The position numbers and the translations under genes are program-made. Positions 33,108 through 43,030 of a stretch of DNA of 64,000 nucleotides are shown piece after piece (position 1 is the first letter of the stretch; the number at the start of each line of letters is the position of its first letter). The DNA comes from Chryseobacterium bernardetii. Lineage in GTDB: Bacteria > Bacteroidota > Bacteroidia > Flavobacteriales > Weeksellaceae. The stretch lies in NCBI RefSeq assembly GCF_003815975.1, contig NZ_CP033932.1, positions 3,143,501 through 3,207,500 of the forward strand, written 5' to 3'. A model generated the notes under the pieces. That model had not been told where the DNA came from. It saw only the letters and a program-made list of their open reading frames with translations, and made no database searches.

Positions 33108-34710
33108 ATTCTTTAATGAACTTTTCATAGTAAAACTTATCTTTTGAAATTATTTTAAGGTAATAAACTCCTTTTGAAAGATCATCAACCTTTACAGACT
33201 TCTGCTTCCTTTCCTTTCTTATCAGTCTTCCCAGGTTATCATAAATTTCTAGTGAACTGATCTCACTTTCTGAAGCAATATTCAAGGTGTTTTTAACAGG
33301 GTTGGGAAACAGGGCAAATTTCTCTTTTTTAACAATTTCGGAAGTATTGAGCACATTGTTGTATAAACTCCCGAAATTTAGGATGCCATATCCCATCTGA
33401 TCCGTATGATTAGGATAAAGGGAAGCTGTCTGTCTTAATTTTGTTTTGAGCTGGTCCCTGTTCATGGCAGGAAAAGCCTGAAGAAGGCAGGCAACTCCGC
33501 CAGCAGCAATAGGGGTAGCAAGGGAAGTTCCGTTAGTAGAATAGGTTGTATTCCCTAAAACAGTAGCTGTAGCAGTTCCCCGGGTGCTTCCATCTGGTTT
33601 AACAACCCCGAGTGAATTAGGGCCATAAGATGAAAAAGCTGAAGAATTCCCAGAAGAATCTACTGCACCAATCGTAAATACCTTGGCATTATCTGCCGGT
33701 GTCAGAAGGTAATGCCATGAACCATTTCCTGAATTTCCTGCAGCAGCAAGAACAAAAATTCCTTTTTCTGCAGCAATTCCTGCTCCTCTTGCAATGAAAG
33801 AGGTGCTTCCGTTCATATCAGCATATGTGTAACTGTATTGTGGATTATCAAAAATATTATATCCAAGTGATGTGGTAATGATATCTACCCCTTTTCTATC
33901 TGCCTCTTCAGCAGCTTCAATCCAATAGAGCTGTTCCTCCGGAATTTCAGCAGTTGTATTTTCACTGCGGTACAGGTAGAAATCTGCATCAGGAGCTGAA
34001 CCTACAAATACATTTTCCAGATAGCCTCCTATAACACCTAAAACGGTTGTGCCATGTGCGTTCAGGGAAGAGTTATAGATATCGGTGGATTTGGCAACAA
34101 AATCATAGCCTCCCTTTATTTTGTTATTGTTGCGCAACCTAAGAAATGCATCTCCGGTATTTACCGTAGGAAATCCGGTATCAATAACAGCAATAGAAAC
34201 TCCGTTTCCGGTATAGCCAGCCAGGTGAAGAGGTCTTATGTTACTCTGATCTATCTGGGCTGTACTGGTGCCATATTCAAAAGTAGTAAGAATCTTCTGG
34301 TGATTTGTTGGTATTTTCCATTTATTAACGGGAGCTGGCTGTACAACAGGAGTGTTGTTTCGGGCAAAGGTTTCTACAGACAATACAAAAGGCTGGGTCT
34401 GTAAAAGCGTGATTTGGGCAGGAGTTGCATTTACAGCAGCTCCATTAAGCCATTTGGAATAATCGGTAACAGTAAATCCGAGATTTTGAAGATTTTGTAT
34501 ATAAGATGGCTCTATAGGAGCATCCTGGTCATTAAGCAGTATGCCTAATGTTGTACGCCTGTCAAGTGATTTTTGGCTAAGCTCAGAAAGAGGATTGGCA
34601 AAAAATGCAGCTTTATTGGGTTTATCTTTAAAGAACACAAAAACAAGCTGAGTTTGTGCTGAGGTATAGGAGTAACCTGCTAGGAAACAAAACAGTAAAA
34701 TTTTTTTCAT
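33106..34710 (-). CDS. Subtilisin-like serine protease with T9SS sorting domain
   Basis: 534 residues. A signal peptide (1-18) precedes an inhibitor-like propeptide (about 20-140). The S8 catalytic domain (about 165-440) shows Asp in IAVIDTGFP, His in NAHGTTVLG, oxyanion Asn in AAAGNSGNGSW and Ser in TNGTSLATPIAAG. The C-terminal ~75 residues (LFPNPVKNTLNI, then LSKGVYYLKI) are a type A sorting domain for type IX secretion. It is secreted or surface-attached and probably degrades extracellular protein. Confidence 0.95.
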   Translation of the reverse strand: MKKILLFCFLAGYSYTSAQTQLVFVFFKDKPNKAAFFANPLSELSQKSLDRRTTLGILLNDQDAPIEPSYIQNLQNLGFTVTDYSKWLNGAAVNATPAQITLLQTQPFVLSVETFARNNTPVVQPAPVNKWKIPTNHQKILTTFEYGTSTAQIDQSNIRPLHLAGYTGNGVSIAVIDTGFPTVNTGDAFLRLRNNNKIKGGYDFVAKSTDIYNSSLNAHGTTVLGVIGGYLENVFVGSAPDADFYLYRSENTTAEIPEEQLYWIEAAEEADRKGVDIITTSLGYNIFDNPQYSYTYADMNGSTSFIARGAGIAAEKGIFVLAAAGNSGNGSWHYLLTPADNAKVFTIGAVDSSGNSSAFSSYGPNSLGVVKPDGSTRGTATATVLGNTTYSTNGTSLATPIAAGGVACLLQAFPAMNRDQLKTKLRQTASLYPNHTDQMGYGILNFGSLYNNVLNTSEIVKKEKFALFPNPVKNTLNIASESEISSLEIYDNLGRLIRKERKQKSVKVDDLSKGVYYLKIISKDKFYYEKFIKE

Positions 34711-34797
34711 ATAAATTTTTGTATAAAGATAAAAACAAAATCAATAAAATTTTTGATAGGATTTTAAAATCCTTATTTTTACAGAAATAATTTATTT

Positions 34798-35922
34798 ATG
34801 AAAAAAATTCAGATGGTTGACTTGCAAAGTCAGTATTACAAAATAAAGAATGATGTAGACAATGCAGTTTTAAATGTAATGGATTCTGCGGCTTTTATCA
34901 ACGGTCCTGAAGTAAAGTCTTTCCAGAATGAATTGGAGTCTTATTTAGACGTAAAACATGTTATTCCATGTGCTAATGGAACTGATGCATTACAGATTGC
35001 TCTTATGGCGTTGGATCTGAAGGAGGGAGACGAAATTATTACTGCTGATTTTACCTTTGCTGCTACAGTAGAAGTAATTCATCTGCTTAAATTAAAATCT
35101 GTTTTGGTTGATGTTGATTATGATACATTTACAATTTCTACTGAAGCTCTGAGAAAAGCTATTACACCCAAAACAAAGGCTATTATTCCTGTGCATTTAT
35201 TCGGACAATGTGCCAATATGGAAGAAATCCTGAAAATTGCTGAAGAACACAATTTATACGTAATTGAAGACAATGCACAGGCAATTGGTGCAGAATATAC
35301 ATTCTCTGACGGAACTTCAAAGTTTGCCGGTACAATGGCAACAGTAGGAACAACTTCTTTCTTCCCTTCCAAAAATCTTGGATGCTATGGAGACGGAGGT
35401 GCAATTTTTACCAATAATGATGACTTGGCACACCGTTTAAGAGGAATTGTAAACCATGGAATGTATGAAAGATACTATCATGATGAGGTTGGGGTAAACT
35501 CGCGTTTGGATAGTATTCAGGCTGCGGTTTTAAGAAAAAAACTGCCACATCTGGACTCATACAACGAAGCGAGAAGAAAAGCAGCTGACTATTATGACGA
35601 AGCATTTGCAGGTCACGAAAATATTTTAACTCCAAAAAGGTCAGAGAATTCTACCCATGTATTCCACCAGTATACACTGAGAATTCTGAACGGGAAGAGA
35701 AATGAACTGCAGAAATTCCTTGCAGAAAAGGAAATTCCGGCAATGATCTACTATCCGGTTGCCTTAAGAAAACAAAAAGCATATTTCCAGGAAAGTAATG
35801 ATGCAGACTTTGTAAATACTGATAAGCTTTTGGATCAGGTAATTTCTTTACCAATGCATACGGAATTAGACGAAGAGCAGTTGAAGTATATTACAGATGC
35901 TGTACTTGAGTTTATGGGATAA
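34798..35922 (+). CDS. DegT/DnrJ/EryC1/StrS-family aminotransferase
   Basis: A 374-residue PLP-dependent sugar aminotransferase-type enzyme. The PLP Lys is in TTSFFPSKNLGCYGDGGA, the Asp and Gln in VIEDNAQAIGAEY, and the substrate loop in IPCANGTDALQIAL. It transfers an amino group to a keto-sugar nucleotide for surface polysaccharide. A terminator separates it from galE, so it is not tightly coupled, but the theme of sugar-nucleotide work continues downstream. Sugar specificity cannot be told. Confidence 0.94.
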   Translation: MKKIQMVDLQSQYYKIKNDVDNAVLNVMDSAAFINGPEVKSFQNELESYLDVKHVIPCANGTDALQIALMALDLKEGDEIITADFTFAATVEVIHLLKLKSVLVDVDYDTFTISTEALRKAITPKTKAIIPVHLFGQCANMEEILKIAEEHNLYVIEDNAQAIGAEYTFSDGTSKFAGTMATVGTTSFFPSKNLGCYGDGGAIFTNNDDLAHRLRGIVNHGMYERYYHDEVGVNSRLDSIQAAVLRKKLPHLDSYNEARRKAADYYDEAFAGHENILTPKRSENSTHVFHQYTLRILNGKRNELQKFLAEKEIPAMIYYPVALRKQKAYFQESNDADFVNTDKLLDQVISLPMHTELDEEQLKYITDAVLEFMG

Positions 35923-35945
35923 CGAAAAGAAAGATATTTAAATAT

Positions 35946-35987
35946 AGGCTGGTTTATTACTTAGCTGTAATAACCGGCCTGTTAATT
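35946..35987 (+). terminator. Terminator after the DegT-family gene
   Basis: A long stem, AGGCTGGTTTATTAC with GTAATAACCGGCCT, with one bulge, followed by a T-rich stretch. Confidence 0.7.
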
Positions 35988-36051
35988 TTATAATATCAGC
36001 ATTTTCAAATTAATGAAAATAGAAAATATAGGAAAACACGAAGATTAAAAA

Positions 36052-37071
36052 ATGGCAATACTTGTTACAGGAGGACTTGGATATATTGGTTCTCATACCG
36101 TTGTAGAACTGCTCAATAATGGCTTTGAAGTTGTTATTGTAGATGATCTGTCCCATTCGGAGCGGTTTATTTTAAATAATATAGAGGAAATTACAGGTAA
36201 GAAGCCCGTTTTTTATCCTTTTGATCTGAAGCGTAAGGAACTTCTTGCCCAGGTTTTTGATGCCCATAAAATTGAAGGCTGTATCAATTTCGCAGCTTTT
36301 AAGGCAGTAGGAGAGAGCCAGGTAAAACCTGTAGATTATTATGAAAATAATCTGTTTTCCCTTATTAATATTCTACAGGAATTTAAAGAAAGAGAAATCT
36401 CAAACTTTATTTTCAGCTCATCATGTACCGTATACGGGCAGGCTGATGTGATGCCTATTGATGAAAATACACCTTTAAAAATGCCCGAAAGTGTTTATGG
36501 GAAAACCAAGCAGATGGGTGAGGAGATTCTTATTGACTTTGCAAAAGCATACAACCGTAAAATATCATTGCTAAGATACTTTAACCCGATTGGAGCCCAT
36601 CCATCAGCAAAGCTTGGAGAGTTGCCAATAGGAATCCCTAATAACCTTGTTCCTTACGTAATGCAGACTGCTGCAGGAGTTCGTGAGAAACTAAGTGTAT
36701 GGGGTGATGATTATCCTACAGAAGACGGAACAGCAGTTCGTGATTATATCTATGTTGTAGATCTGGCCAAAGCACACGTAGCAGCCCTAAAAAAACTGAT
36801 AGAGGATCAATCCCATGAAACAGTGATTGATACCTATAATCTGGGAACAGGGAAAGGATCATCTGTTTTGGAAGTTGTGAAAGCATTTGAAAAAGCCAAT
36901 AATGTTGAAGTCCCTTATCAGATCTGTGATAGAAGAGAAGGAGATATTACAATTGCTTATGCTGACCCTTCTAAAGCAGAAAAAGAGCTTGGCTGGAAGT
37001 CTGGCACATCTTTGGAAGAGTCTTTAAAGACCGTTTGGGAATGGCAAAAATATCTCAATTCGAGAAACTAA
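36052..37071 (+). CDS. galE: UDP-glucose 4-epimerase
   Basis: A 339-residue extended short-chain dehydrogenase. The NAD loop is VTGGLGYIGSH at residues 5-15, the catalytic Ser-x-x in FSSSCTVYG, and Tyr-x-x-x-Lys in SVYGKTKQMGEE. RYFNPIGAHPS and VRDYIYVVDLAKAH are GalE-specific. It interconverts UDP-glucose and UDP-galactose for polysaccharide. The methyltransferase gene starts 19 nt downstream. Confidence 0.96.
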   Translation: MAILVTGGLGYIGSHTVVELLNNGFEVVIVDDLSHSERFILNNIEEITGKKPVFYPFDLKRKELLAQVFDAHKIEGCINFAAFKAVGESQVKPVDYYENNLFSLINILQEFKEREISNFIFSSSCTVYGQADVMPIDENTPLKMPESVYGKTKQMGEEILIDFAKAYNRKISLLRYFNPIGAHPSAKLGELPIGIPNNLVPYVMQTAAGVREKLSVWGDDYPTEDGTAVRDYIYVVDLAKAHVAALKKLIEDQSHETVIDTYNLGTGKGSSVLEVVKAFEKANNVEVPYQICDRREGDITIAYADPSKAEKELGWKSGTSLEESLKTVWEWQKYLNSRN

Positions 37072-37090
37072 ACTTATCAATTCAGTTATT

Positions 37091-37855
37091 ATGGCTTGGA
37101 ACCCTGAAGTATATGACCAATTTAAAGAAGAGCGTTCAGCACCTTTCTTTGACCTGTTAAAACTTGTAGAGTCAAGAACGGGAATATCAGTTATAGATTT
37201 AGGATGTGGAACAGGAGAGCTTACTTCAAAGCTTTTGGATTATTTAGAGGATTCAAAGGTTTTAGGAATAGATTCTTCAGAAGAAATGCTTGAAAAAGCT
37301 TCTCAGTTTAAGGCAAGCAGATTGACCTTTGAAAAAAGAAGTATCGAGGAGCAGCTTCATTTGGGAGATACTTACGATCTGGTTATTTCTAATGCAGCCA
37401 TCCAGTGGTGCAGTAACCATAAAGAACTTTTTCCAAGAATAATCAGTAAGATTAAAGAAGGCGGGCAACTAGCGGTGCAGGTTCCTTCTAATCACGAATA
37501 TGTAGTACATCAGCTCCTTAGAAAAATTGCCGGTACAGAGCCTTTTAAAAGTGCCTATAGCGGTTGGGAAAGAGAGTATACAGTGTTGAGCATTGAGGAT
37601 TACGCCAGGATATTATTTGAAAATAAAGGAAAAGAAATTACTGTATTTGAAAAAGTATTTCCTCATGTTCTTGCAGATGCAGATGCAGTATTTACCTGGG
37701 CCTCCGGAACAGCGATGCTTCCTTATATAGAAAAGCTCCCTGATGGAATGAAAGAAGAATTTAAAAACGATTATAAAAAACAATTACAAAACATCTTCCC
37801 TGAATCACCGGTCTTTTATCCTTTTAAAAGAACATTTATTTCAGCGAAATTTTAA
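37091..37855 (+). CDS. SAM-dependent methyltransferase (trans-aconitate methyltransferase-like)
   Basis: A 254-residue class I methyltransferase. SAM-binding motif I is VIDLGCGTGELTS near residue 36, and the acidic residue of motif II is in VLGIDSSEEML. SNAAIQWCSNHKELF and the C-terminal layout match the Tam family. It may methylate trans-aconitate or a related acid. It lies between galE and the cytidylyltransferase gene with gaps of 19 and 13 nt, so they form an operon. Substrate unproven. Confidence 0.88.
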   Translation: MAWNPEVYDQFKEERSAPFFDLLKLVESRTGISVIDLGCGTGELTSKLLDYLEDSKVLGIDSSEEMLEKASQFKASRLTFEKRSIEEQLHLGDTYDLVISNAAIQWCSNHKELFPRIISKIKEGGQLAVQVPSNHEYVVHQLLRKIAGTEPFKSAYSGWEREYTVLSIEDYARILFENKGKEITVFEKVFPHVLADADAVFTWASGTAMLPYIEKLPDGMKEEFKNDYKKQLQNIFPESPVFYPFKRTFISAKF

Positions 37856-37868
37856 TTTTAATATTAAT

Positions 37869-38321
37869 ATGAAGACACAGAGAATAGGTATTACTTTTTC
37901 CTCATTTGATTTATTACATGCAGGACATATCAAAATGCTTGAAGAAGCAAAAACAGTGTGTGACTATCTGATTGTTGGTCTGCAGATTGATCCGTCTCAC
38001 GACCGTCCGAACAAAAATAAACCAAGCCAGACCATTGTAGAGCGTTATATTCAGTTAAAAGCAGTAAATGCTGTGGATGAAATTGTGCCTTACTACACAG
38101 AAGAAGATTTGTTGGATATTTTAAAATCTTTTGTAATTGATATAAGAATCATTGGTGATGATTATATAGACAGAGATTTTACAGGTAAGCAATACTGTGA
38201 AGAAAAAGGAATTGAGATCTTTTATAACAAAAGAGATCACAGGTTTTCTACCAGCGACTTAAGAAAAAGAATTTACGAAGCTGAGAAGGCAAAAGAAGAA
38301 AAAGAAGAATCAGTAAAATAA
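37869..38321 (+). CDS. Cytidylyltransferase-like nucleotidyltransferase
   Basis: 150 residues of the glycerol-3-phosphate cytidylyltransferase/TagD type. HxGH is in SSFDLLHAGHIKML, and the family RTxGIST-like end is in HRFSTSDLRKRIYE. IIGDDYIDRDFTGK is the middle motif. It couples CTP (or ATP) to an alcohol phosphate for surface polymer or lipid. The Lys/Glu-rich tail is disordered. It is last in the galE operon, before a palindromic terminator. Confidence 0.88.
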   Translation: MKTQRIGITFSSFDLLHAGHIKMLEEAKTVCDYLIVGLQIDPSHDRPNKNKPSQTIVERYIQLKAVNAVDEIVPYYTEEDLLDILKSFVIDIRIIGDDYIDRDFTGKQYCEEKGIEIFYNKRDHRFSTSDLRKRIYEAEKAKEEKEESVK

Positions 38322-38331
38322 AAATAAAAAT

Positions 38332-38361
38332 AAAAACCCGAAATTTAAATTTCGGGTTTTT
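38332..38361. terminator. Bidirectional terminator, perfect palindrome
   Basis: AAAAACCCGAAATTT with AAATTTCGGGTTTTT, a 15-bp perfect inverted repeat, lies between the cytidylyltransferase and the convergent receptor gene. Confidence 0.92.
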
Positions 38362-38367
38362 ATTGTA

Positions 38368-40971
38368 TTACATCGGACCTTGCTGGTCGTCACCGGTTGC
38401 ATTAGAATTAATATCTTTTTTTCTTTTAGGTTGCTCTATTTTCTCACCCTGTTTAAATCTGTAGGTTAAAGAGATAGAAAATTGTCTTGGCTGCCACTGC
38501 ATATAGTTGTTACGGGTATTATCGTTGCTGTAACTAATGCTTTCCATAGCTCTTGTGTTAAAGATGTCCTGAATATTGAACGCAATGGTTCCGTCCCCTT
38601 TCCAGATTGTTTTAGATGCACCAAAGTTTACAGCATACATGTCTTTTCTATCCTGACTTACTGTTTTTTGACCTCCTCTGTAGAATCCTTGTAATTGTAC
38701 ACTTAATGTCTTGTCAAGTCTGAACGTTGTATTAAGACGTAATCTGGTTGAGAAGCCACTTCCTGTAAAGTCTAATGTTCTTGTCTGGTTCAATCCGTCT
38801 TTATCTATGGTTGCATAAGAAGTGATTCCAGTTGTTTTGTATCTGAAGATATCTGCACTACCCATAATTTTAAACCATGCAAAAGGATCATAAGTGAAGT
38901 TCAGATCCAAACCAATACGGTCGTCATTACCTAAATTCTCAGGCTTGGTATAGAAAACAGTCTTTCTTTCGTCCGGCCTGTAGACTAGCATTTTAGTGTC
39001 ATCTGTAGCATGTCTGTAATACAAAGTAGGGTTAATGGTAAACTTCTTCTTTGTAAGGTTATAACCTACTTCATAAGAATCTACGTAGGATGGATTTAAA
39101 TCAATATTTCCCTCAAAAATATTCTGGCTGTTACTATAGTTTGGGAAAGGAACCATAAAGAATGATCTTGGCCTGTCTATTCTGCGGGAATAGTTAACTA
39201 AGATCTGGTTGTTTTTCGCAATATCATAACTTAAGAACACACTTGGGAACAGATTATTGTAATTCTTGGTCTTATCTAATGGAAGGGCTTTAGGATTCTG
39301 GCTGATATAATTAATTTTAACATTAGAGATTTCGTCTCTTAATCCTACCTGATAGCCAAAGTTTCCGATCTTACTTTTAAACTGTAAATAGAATGCATTG
39401 AACATTTCTTTATAGTCTGTATTGTTATTGTAATCCGGGATAAAAGGGTTTCCGGATGTACTGCTTACAAAATTATCATAAGTATTATGGTTAACGTCTA
39501 ATCTGTATCCGGCTTCAAGTTTAGATTGTTCACCTAGTGGCAATTCATAATCCGCTTTCCCAATAACAGTTTTGCTTACAGAATGTCTTCTGGTAATGTC
39601 CTGTACATCAGGACGAAGGTCGTACGTTTCAAGGATGTCTGCATTGTTGTTGCTTCTGTTTCTTTGTAAACTTAAAGATAAGGATAAGTTCTGCCCCTTA
39701 TCATCAAATTTGTGATCTAATCCTACATCTCCCTGGAATGCAAGATTATTGAATACACTTTTCGAATCTCTAAGCCCATAAGGATTTAATAAGCTCCATT
39801 TTCCAGCTGTAGTACTTAGATCTGACGAATCTCTGAAAAACCTGTATAAGGTATCATAGGTATCAACAAGTTCATTCCCGTCTCCTTCAAAGGTTCTTAC
39901 CAATCCTGTTAGGTTAATGGATGTTTTTTCAGAAAGATCATAAACAAAACCTGCACTTGCATTATAGTTTTTATTATACGTTTTGTTGACAGAGTTTTGC
40001 AGTTGATGTACAGGTACATCATTAGGTATTACATTAGGAAGTATTTTTGGAAATTCAATATTATGATAGGTGGTTTCCGAATTATTTTTTGTTCTGTTTT
40101 CAGTGTAACCGCCACCACCATTTACAAACCACGTCCAGTTATTTTTTCTCCAGCTTAAATTGGCATTAAGAGCGGTTCTTGGATAATATCCTAAAGTTCC
40201 TACCACACTGCCGTTAAATCCTACTTTTTTACTCTTTTTAAGGATAATATTTAAAATACCGGAAGTTCCGCTTGCCTCAAATTTGGAGGAAGGGTTGGTA
40301 ATGACTTCAATTCTTTCAATCTGATCTGCCGGAATACTCTGTAAAGCATTTGCGCCATCATCAATACCCAATAGGGAAGAAGGCTTACCGTTGATCAGGA
40401 ATTTTACGTTTGAGCTTCCTCTCATAGAAACCGTTCCATCTGTATCTACGGTAACTGAAGGTACATTCGTTAAAACATCCTGAAGACTTCCTCCTTTGCT
40501 CACAATATCCTGTGACGGGTCGTATGTTTTTTTATCTAGCTCCACCTTATAGGGTTTAGCCGCGGAAGCTGTAATAACAACCCCTTGCAGTTCCTGTGTT
40601 TTCCCATCCAGGGTAGAGCTAGCTTCAGCTTCAATAGATAGTGCACCAATATTTCCGGTTCCCGTTATATTTTTATTGATGGTGCTCTTTTTGTAATCAA
40701 TAGCTTCTACAGTGATATCGTAGCTTCCTGGGGTAAGCTGTAATTTATACTGACCTTTTTCATCAGTCAATACAGCATCGCTTAATGATTTGTTGGCCTT
40801 GTTGCTAAAGGTTACCGAAGCATAAGGTACCGGTTGGTTCTTCTTGTTGACAATGATTCCTGAAACATCAGCCTTCTCCTGAGCAAAAGCCATAGCAGCA
40901 GCTGAGAGTACTAAAGTAAGTCCTAGTGTTTTTCTCGTGAAAATATTGACAATTTCTGTCTTATTCTTCAT
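38368..40971 (-). CDS. TonB-dependent outer-membrane receptor
   Basis: 867 residues. A signal peptide (about 1-30, ending AMAFAQ) precedes a carboxypeptidase-regulatory-like beta domain (about 33-115), a plug domain (GGSLQDVLTNVPSVTV, then FLINGKPSSLLG) and a long outer-membrane beta barrel. The C terminus is not an aromatic strand end but a Lys-rich tail, as in the outer membrane beta-barrel family of Bacteroidetes. No SusD partner is adjacent, so it likely imports iron complexes, a peptide or another ligand. The upstream region carries nested palindromes (41011-41050). Confidence 0.92.
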   Translation of the reverse strand: MKNKTEIVNIFTRKTLGLTLVLSAAAMAFAQEKADVSGIIVNKKNQPVPYASVTFSNKANKSLSDAVLTDEKGQYKLQLTPGSYDITVEAIDYKKSTINKNITGTGNIGALSIEAEASSTLDGKTQELQGVVITASAAKPYKVELDKKTYDPSQDIVSKGGSLQDVLTNVPSVTVDTDGTVSMRGSSNVKFLINGKPSSLLGIDDGANALQSIPADQIERIEVITNPSSKFEASGTSGILNIILKKSKKVGFNGSVVGTLGYYPRTALNANLSWRKNNWTWFVNGGGGYTENRTKNNSETTYHNIEFPKILPNVIPNDVPVHQLQNSVNKTYNKNYNASAGFVYDLSEKTSINLTGLVRTFEGDGNELVDTYDTLYRFFRDSSDLSTTAGKWSLLNPYGLRDSKSVFNNLAFQGDVGLDHKFDDKGQNLSLSLSLQRNRSNNNADILETYDLRPDVQDITRRHSVSKTVIGKADYELPLGEQSKLEAGYRLDVNHNTYDNFVSSTSGNPFIPDYNNNTDYKEMFNAFYLQFKSKIGNFGYQVGLRDEISNVKINYISQNPKALPLDKTKNYNNLFPSVFLSYDIAKNNQILVNYSRRIDRPRSFFMVPFPNYSNSQNIFEGNIDLNPSYVDSYEVGYNLTKKKFTINPTLYYRHATDDTKMLVYRPDERKTVFYTKPENLGNDDRIGLDLNFTYDPFAWFKIMGSADIFRYKTTGITSYATIDKDGLNQTRTLDFTGSGFSTRLRLNTTFRLDKTLSVQLQGFYRGGQKTVSQDRKDMYAVNFGASKTIWKGDGTIAFNIQDIFNTRAMESISYSNDNTRNNYMQWQPRQFSISLTYRFKQGEKIEQPKRKKDINSNATGDDQQGPM

Positions 40972-41010
40972 AGGTTATTTTTTTGTATAAAATCGTGAAA
41001 GGATAACCCC

Positions 41011-41050
41011 TAATATTTTGAAATTCAATATTATTTGATTATCAAAATAT
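41011..41050. promoter_or_regulatory. Nested palindromes upstream of the TonB-dependent receptor
   Basis: ATATTTTGA (41013-41021) and TCAAAATAT (41042-41050) are perfect inverted copies. TAATATT and AATATTA form a second pair inside. The position, about 40-80 nt upstream of the receptor start, suits an operator, but it may be only an A+T-rich hairpin. Confidence 0.35.
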
Positions 41051-41100
41051 TATGATCTATGTATTGTTTTTAATCTGTAAAATTCTGGTGTCTGCTAAGC

Positions 41101-42126
41101 CTACTTTATATTTTTAGAGTTAAGCCAGTCCTGATAAGCTTTTGCATTTACAGCATGTTCTTCCGCACTTGCCGTAAATTTGTGATATCCAAATCTTGCA
41201 GGATCTGCACACATAAATATATAATTGTTATTTTCTGCATTTAAGACAGCATCCACCGAGTTCTTATCCACTACGCATATTGGGCCCGGAGGAATTCCTG
41301 CGTTAGCATAAGTATTATATGGGGATGGAGTGGAAAGATGCTTATATAAAACCCTTTTTATGGGTTCTTTAAAATTTGTCTGCTTATTGATTGCATAGAT
41401 TACAGTAGGATCAGACTGAAGTTTCATACCTTTTCTGTAACGGTTCAAATATAAGCCAGCGATCGTTTTCATTTCATCCTTTTTTCCTCCCGATTCTTTA
41501 TATACAATAGACGCAAGAGCATAAATCTGTTCTCTTGAAAGTCCGGATTGCTGTTCCTTGTTTTTTCTTTCACTGGTCCAGAACTCATTGTACTGATCCT
41601 CGAATTTTGCAAAAAACTCTTTCGGGCTTACAGTCCAGAAAAAATTGTAGGTATCAATGAAGAAATATTTCTTCAGGTCTTCAACATTTTTATATCCTTT
41701 TTGCTGTGCCACCACGTCAAGGTCATTTACAAAATGAAGAGAATCCAGCTCTGTTTTTTTGGTAACCTTTCCAATCATCTGGTACATATCTCCAAAATCT
41801 CCGATTCTGAATGAATTTGCAGTCTGGTTACCTGCTTTAATCATATTAACAAGGTCTGTATTTCCTTTCCCACTTTGGATGTGATAACGTCCTGCTTTAA
41901 AATTGGCAGCAAGACCTTTATCTTTTGCTACCTCCTCAAAAGAAGCACGGTCTTTAATGTATGGTGTAATAGAATCCAGGATCTGATTAAAATTTGCCTT
42001 ATGAGGGATCAGAACATAACCATCCTTTTCTACATTGTTTCCAAAATATTTATTATAAAATTTCAATCCAAAAAATCCTGCTACTACAAAAACAAGCAGT
42101 ATGATAATGAGAATAGTTTTTTTCAT
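41101..42126 (-). CDS. mltG: Endolytic transglycosylase MltG
   Basis: 341 residues. One N-terminal membrane helix (about 3-22) leads to a periplasmic LysM-like region (VLIPHKANFNQILDSI) and the YceG/MltG catalytic domain. The catalytic Glu is in LASIVYKESGG, followed by GLYLNRYRKGMKLQSDPTV and YNTYANAGIPPGPI. It cuts nascent glycan strands and sets peptidoglycan chain length. It begins 31 nt after the dapF stop, so both are probably co-transcribed; both serve cell-wall synthesis. Confidence 0.95.
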   Translation of the reverse strand: MKKTILIIILLVFVVAGFFGLKFYNKYFGNNVEKDGYVLIPHKANFNQILDSITPYIKDRASFEEVAKDKGLAANFKAGRYHIQSGKGNTDLVNMIKAGNQTANSFRIGDFGDMYQMIGKVTKKTELDSLHFVNDLDVVAQQKGYKNVEDLKKYFFIDTYNFFWTVSPKEFFAKFEDQYNEFWTSERKNKEQQSGLSREQIYALASIVYKESGGKKDEMKTIAGLYLNRYRKGMKLQSDPTVIYAINKQTNFKEPIKRVLYKHLSTPSPYNTYANAGIPPGPICVVDKNSVDAVLNAENNNYIFMCADPARFGYHKFTASAEEHAVNAKAYQDWLNSKNIK

Positions 42127-42157
42127 TCCTAATAATATTGATTAAAAGTTTCTGATT

Positions 42158-42925
42158 TTAAAGAATATCTACTTTACCTTTAAAAACTTGCTTTGCAGGA
42201 CCTTCTAACCAGATGTTACAGAAAGAACCTCCATTTTTTTCAGCATATACCTTAAGATTACCACCTAAAGTTTTAACTTTTACGGAAGTTAGATTGTCTT
42301 TTTGTAGAAAAGTTAAAGCAGAAGCCGTAACTCCTGTTCCGCAGCTGTAGGTTTCGTCCTCAACGCCTCGTTCATAGGTTCTTACAAAAATCTCATTATC
42401 TGAAATTTTTTCAACAAAGTTGACATTGATCCCTTTTTCTTTATAATTTTCCGAATTTCTGATATTATGCCCTTGGGTATAAACATCATAATCGGCAAGA
42501 TTTTCTACATATTTTACATAATGAGGAGAACCGGTGTTCAGGACCGCATCATTTCCATCATGTGAAATAGTATCTACATCAATCATTTTTAATTTAATGA
42601 TCCCATTATGAATTTCTGCTTCATGCTCACCATCTATGGCAATGAACTTACATTTGTCTTCAAAAACGTCCAGAAAAAAAGCAAAAGCCACCAGGCATCT
42701 TCCTCCATTACCACACATTGTGCTTTCTCCTCCGTCAGAATTATAGTATACCATTTTAAAATCATAACCAGGATCGTTTTCCAGAAGGATAAGTCCATCG
42801 GCACCTATCCCGAAACGTCTGTCACATAGTTTTTCAATGATGTTTTTATCTTTGGGAAACTGAAGATCACGGTTATCTACCATCACAAAATCATTTCCCG
42901 TGCCTTGATATTTATAAAATTCCAT
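42158..42925 (-). CDS. dapF: Diaminopimelate epimerase
   Basis: A 255-residue PLP-independent epimerase, LL- to meso-diaminopimelate. The two catalytic Cys are in ESTMCGNGGRCLVA and ETYSCGTGVTASAL. The N-terminal MEFYKYQGTGNDFVMVDN is diagnostic. It supplies lysine and peptidoglycan meso-DAP. It is transcribed ahead of mltG. CAAAATTA at 42951-42958 is a possible minus-strand -7 element (TAATTTTG). Confidence 0.97.
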   Translation of the reverse strand: MEFYKYQGTGNDFVMVDNRDLQFPKDKNIIEKLCDRRFGIGADGLILLENDPGYDFKMVYYNSDGGESTMCGNGGRCLVAFAFFLDVFEDKCKFIAIDGEHEAEIHNGIIKLKMIDVDTISHDGNDAVLNTGSPHYVKYVENLADYDVYTQGHNIRNSENYKEKGINVNFVEKISDNEIFVRTYERGVEDETYSCGTGVTASALTFLQKDNLTSVKVKTLGGNLKVYAEKNGGSFCNIWLEGPAKQVFKGKVDIL

Positions 42926-42972
42926 ATTGTTTTTTGTCTAAATGAAGAAACAAAATTAATATATTTAAAATG

Positions 42973-43003
42973 AAAAAACGAACAGTGTTAACTGTTCGTT
43001 TCC
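42973..43003 (-). terminator. Terminator after the repeat-rich lipoprotein gene
   Basis: An 11-bp perfect stem (42976-42986 with 42991-43001) with a GTTA loop, followed on the minus strand by a T run. It isolates dapF from the upstream gene. Confidence 0.85.
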
Positions 43004-43030
43004 TTATTTATAATCGTTATTTATAATTCT

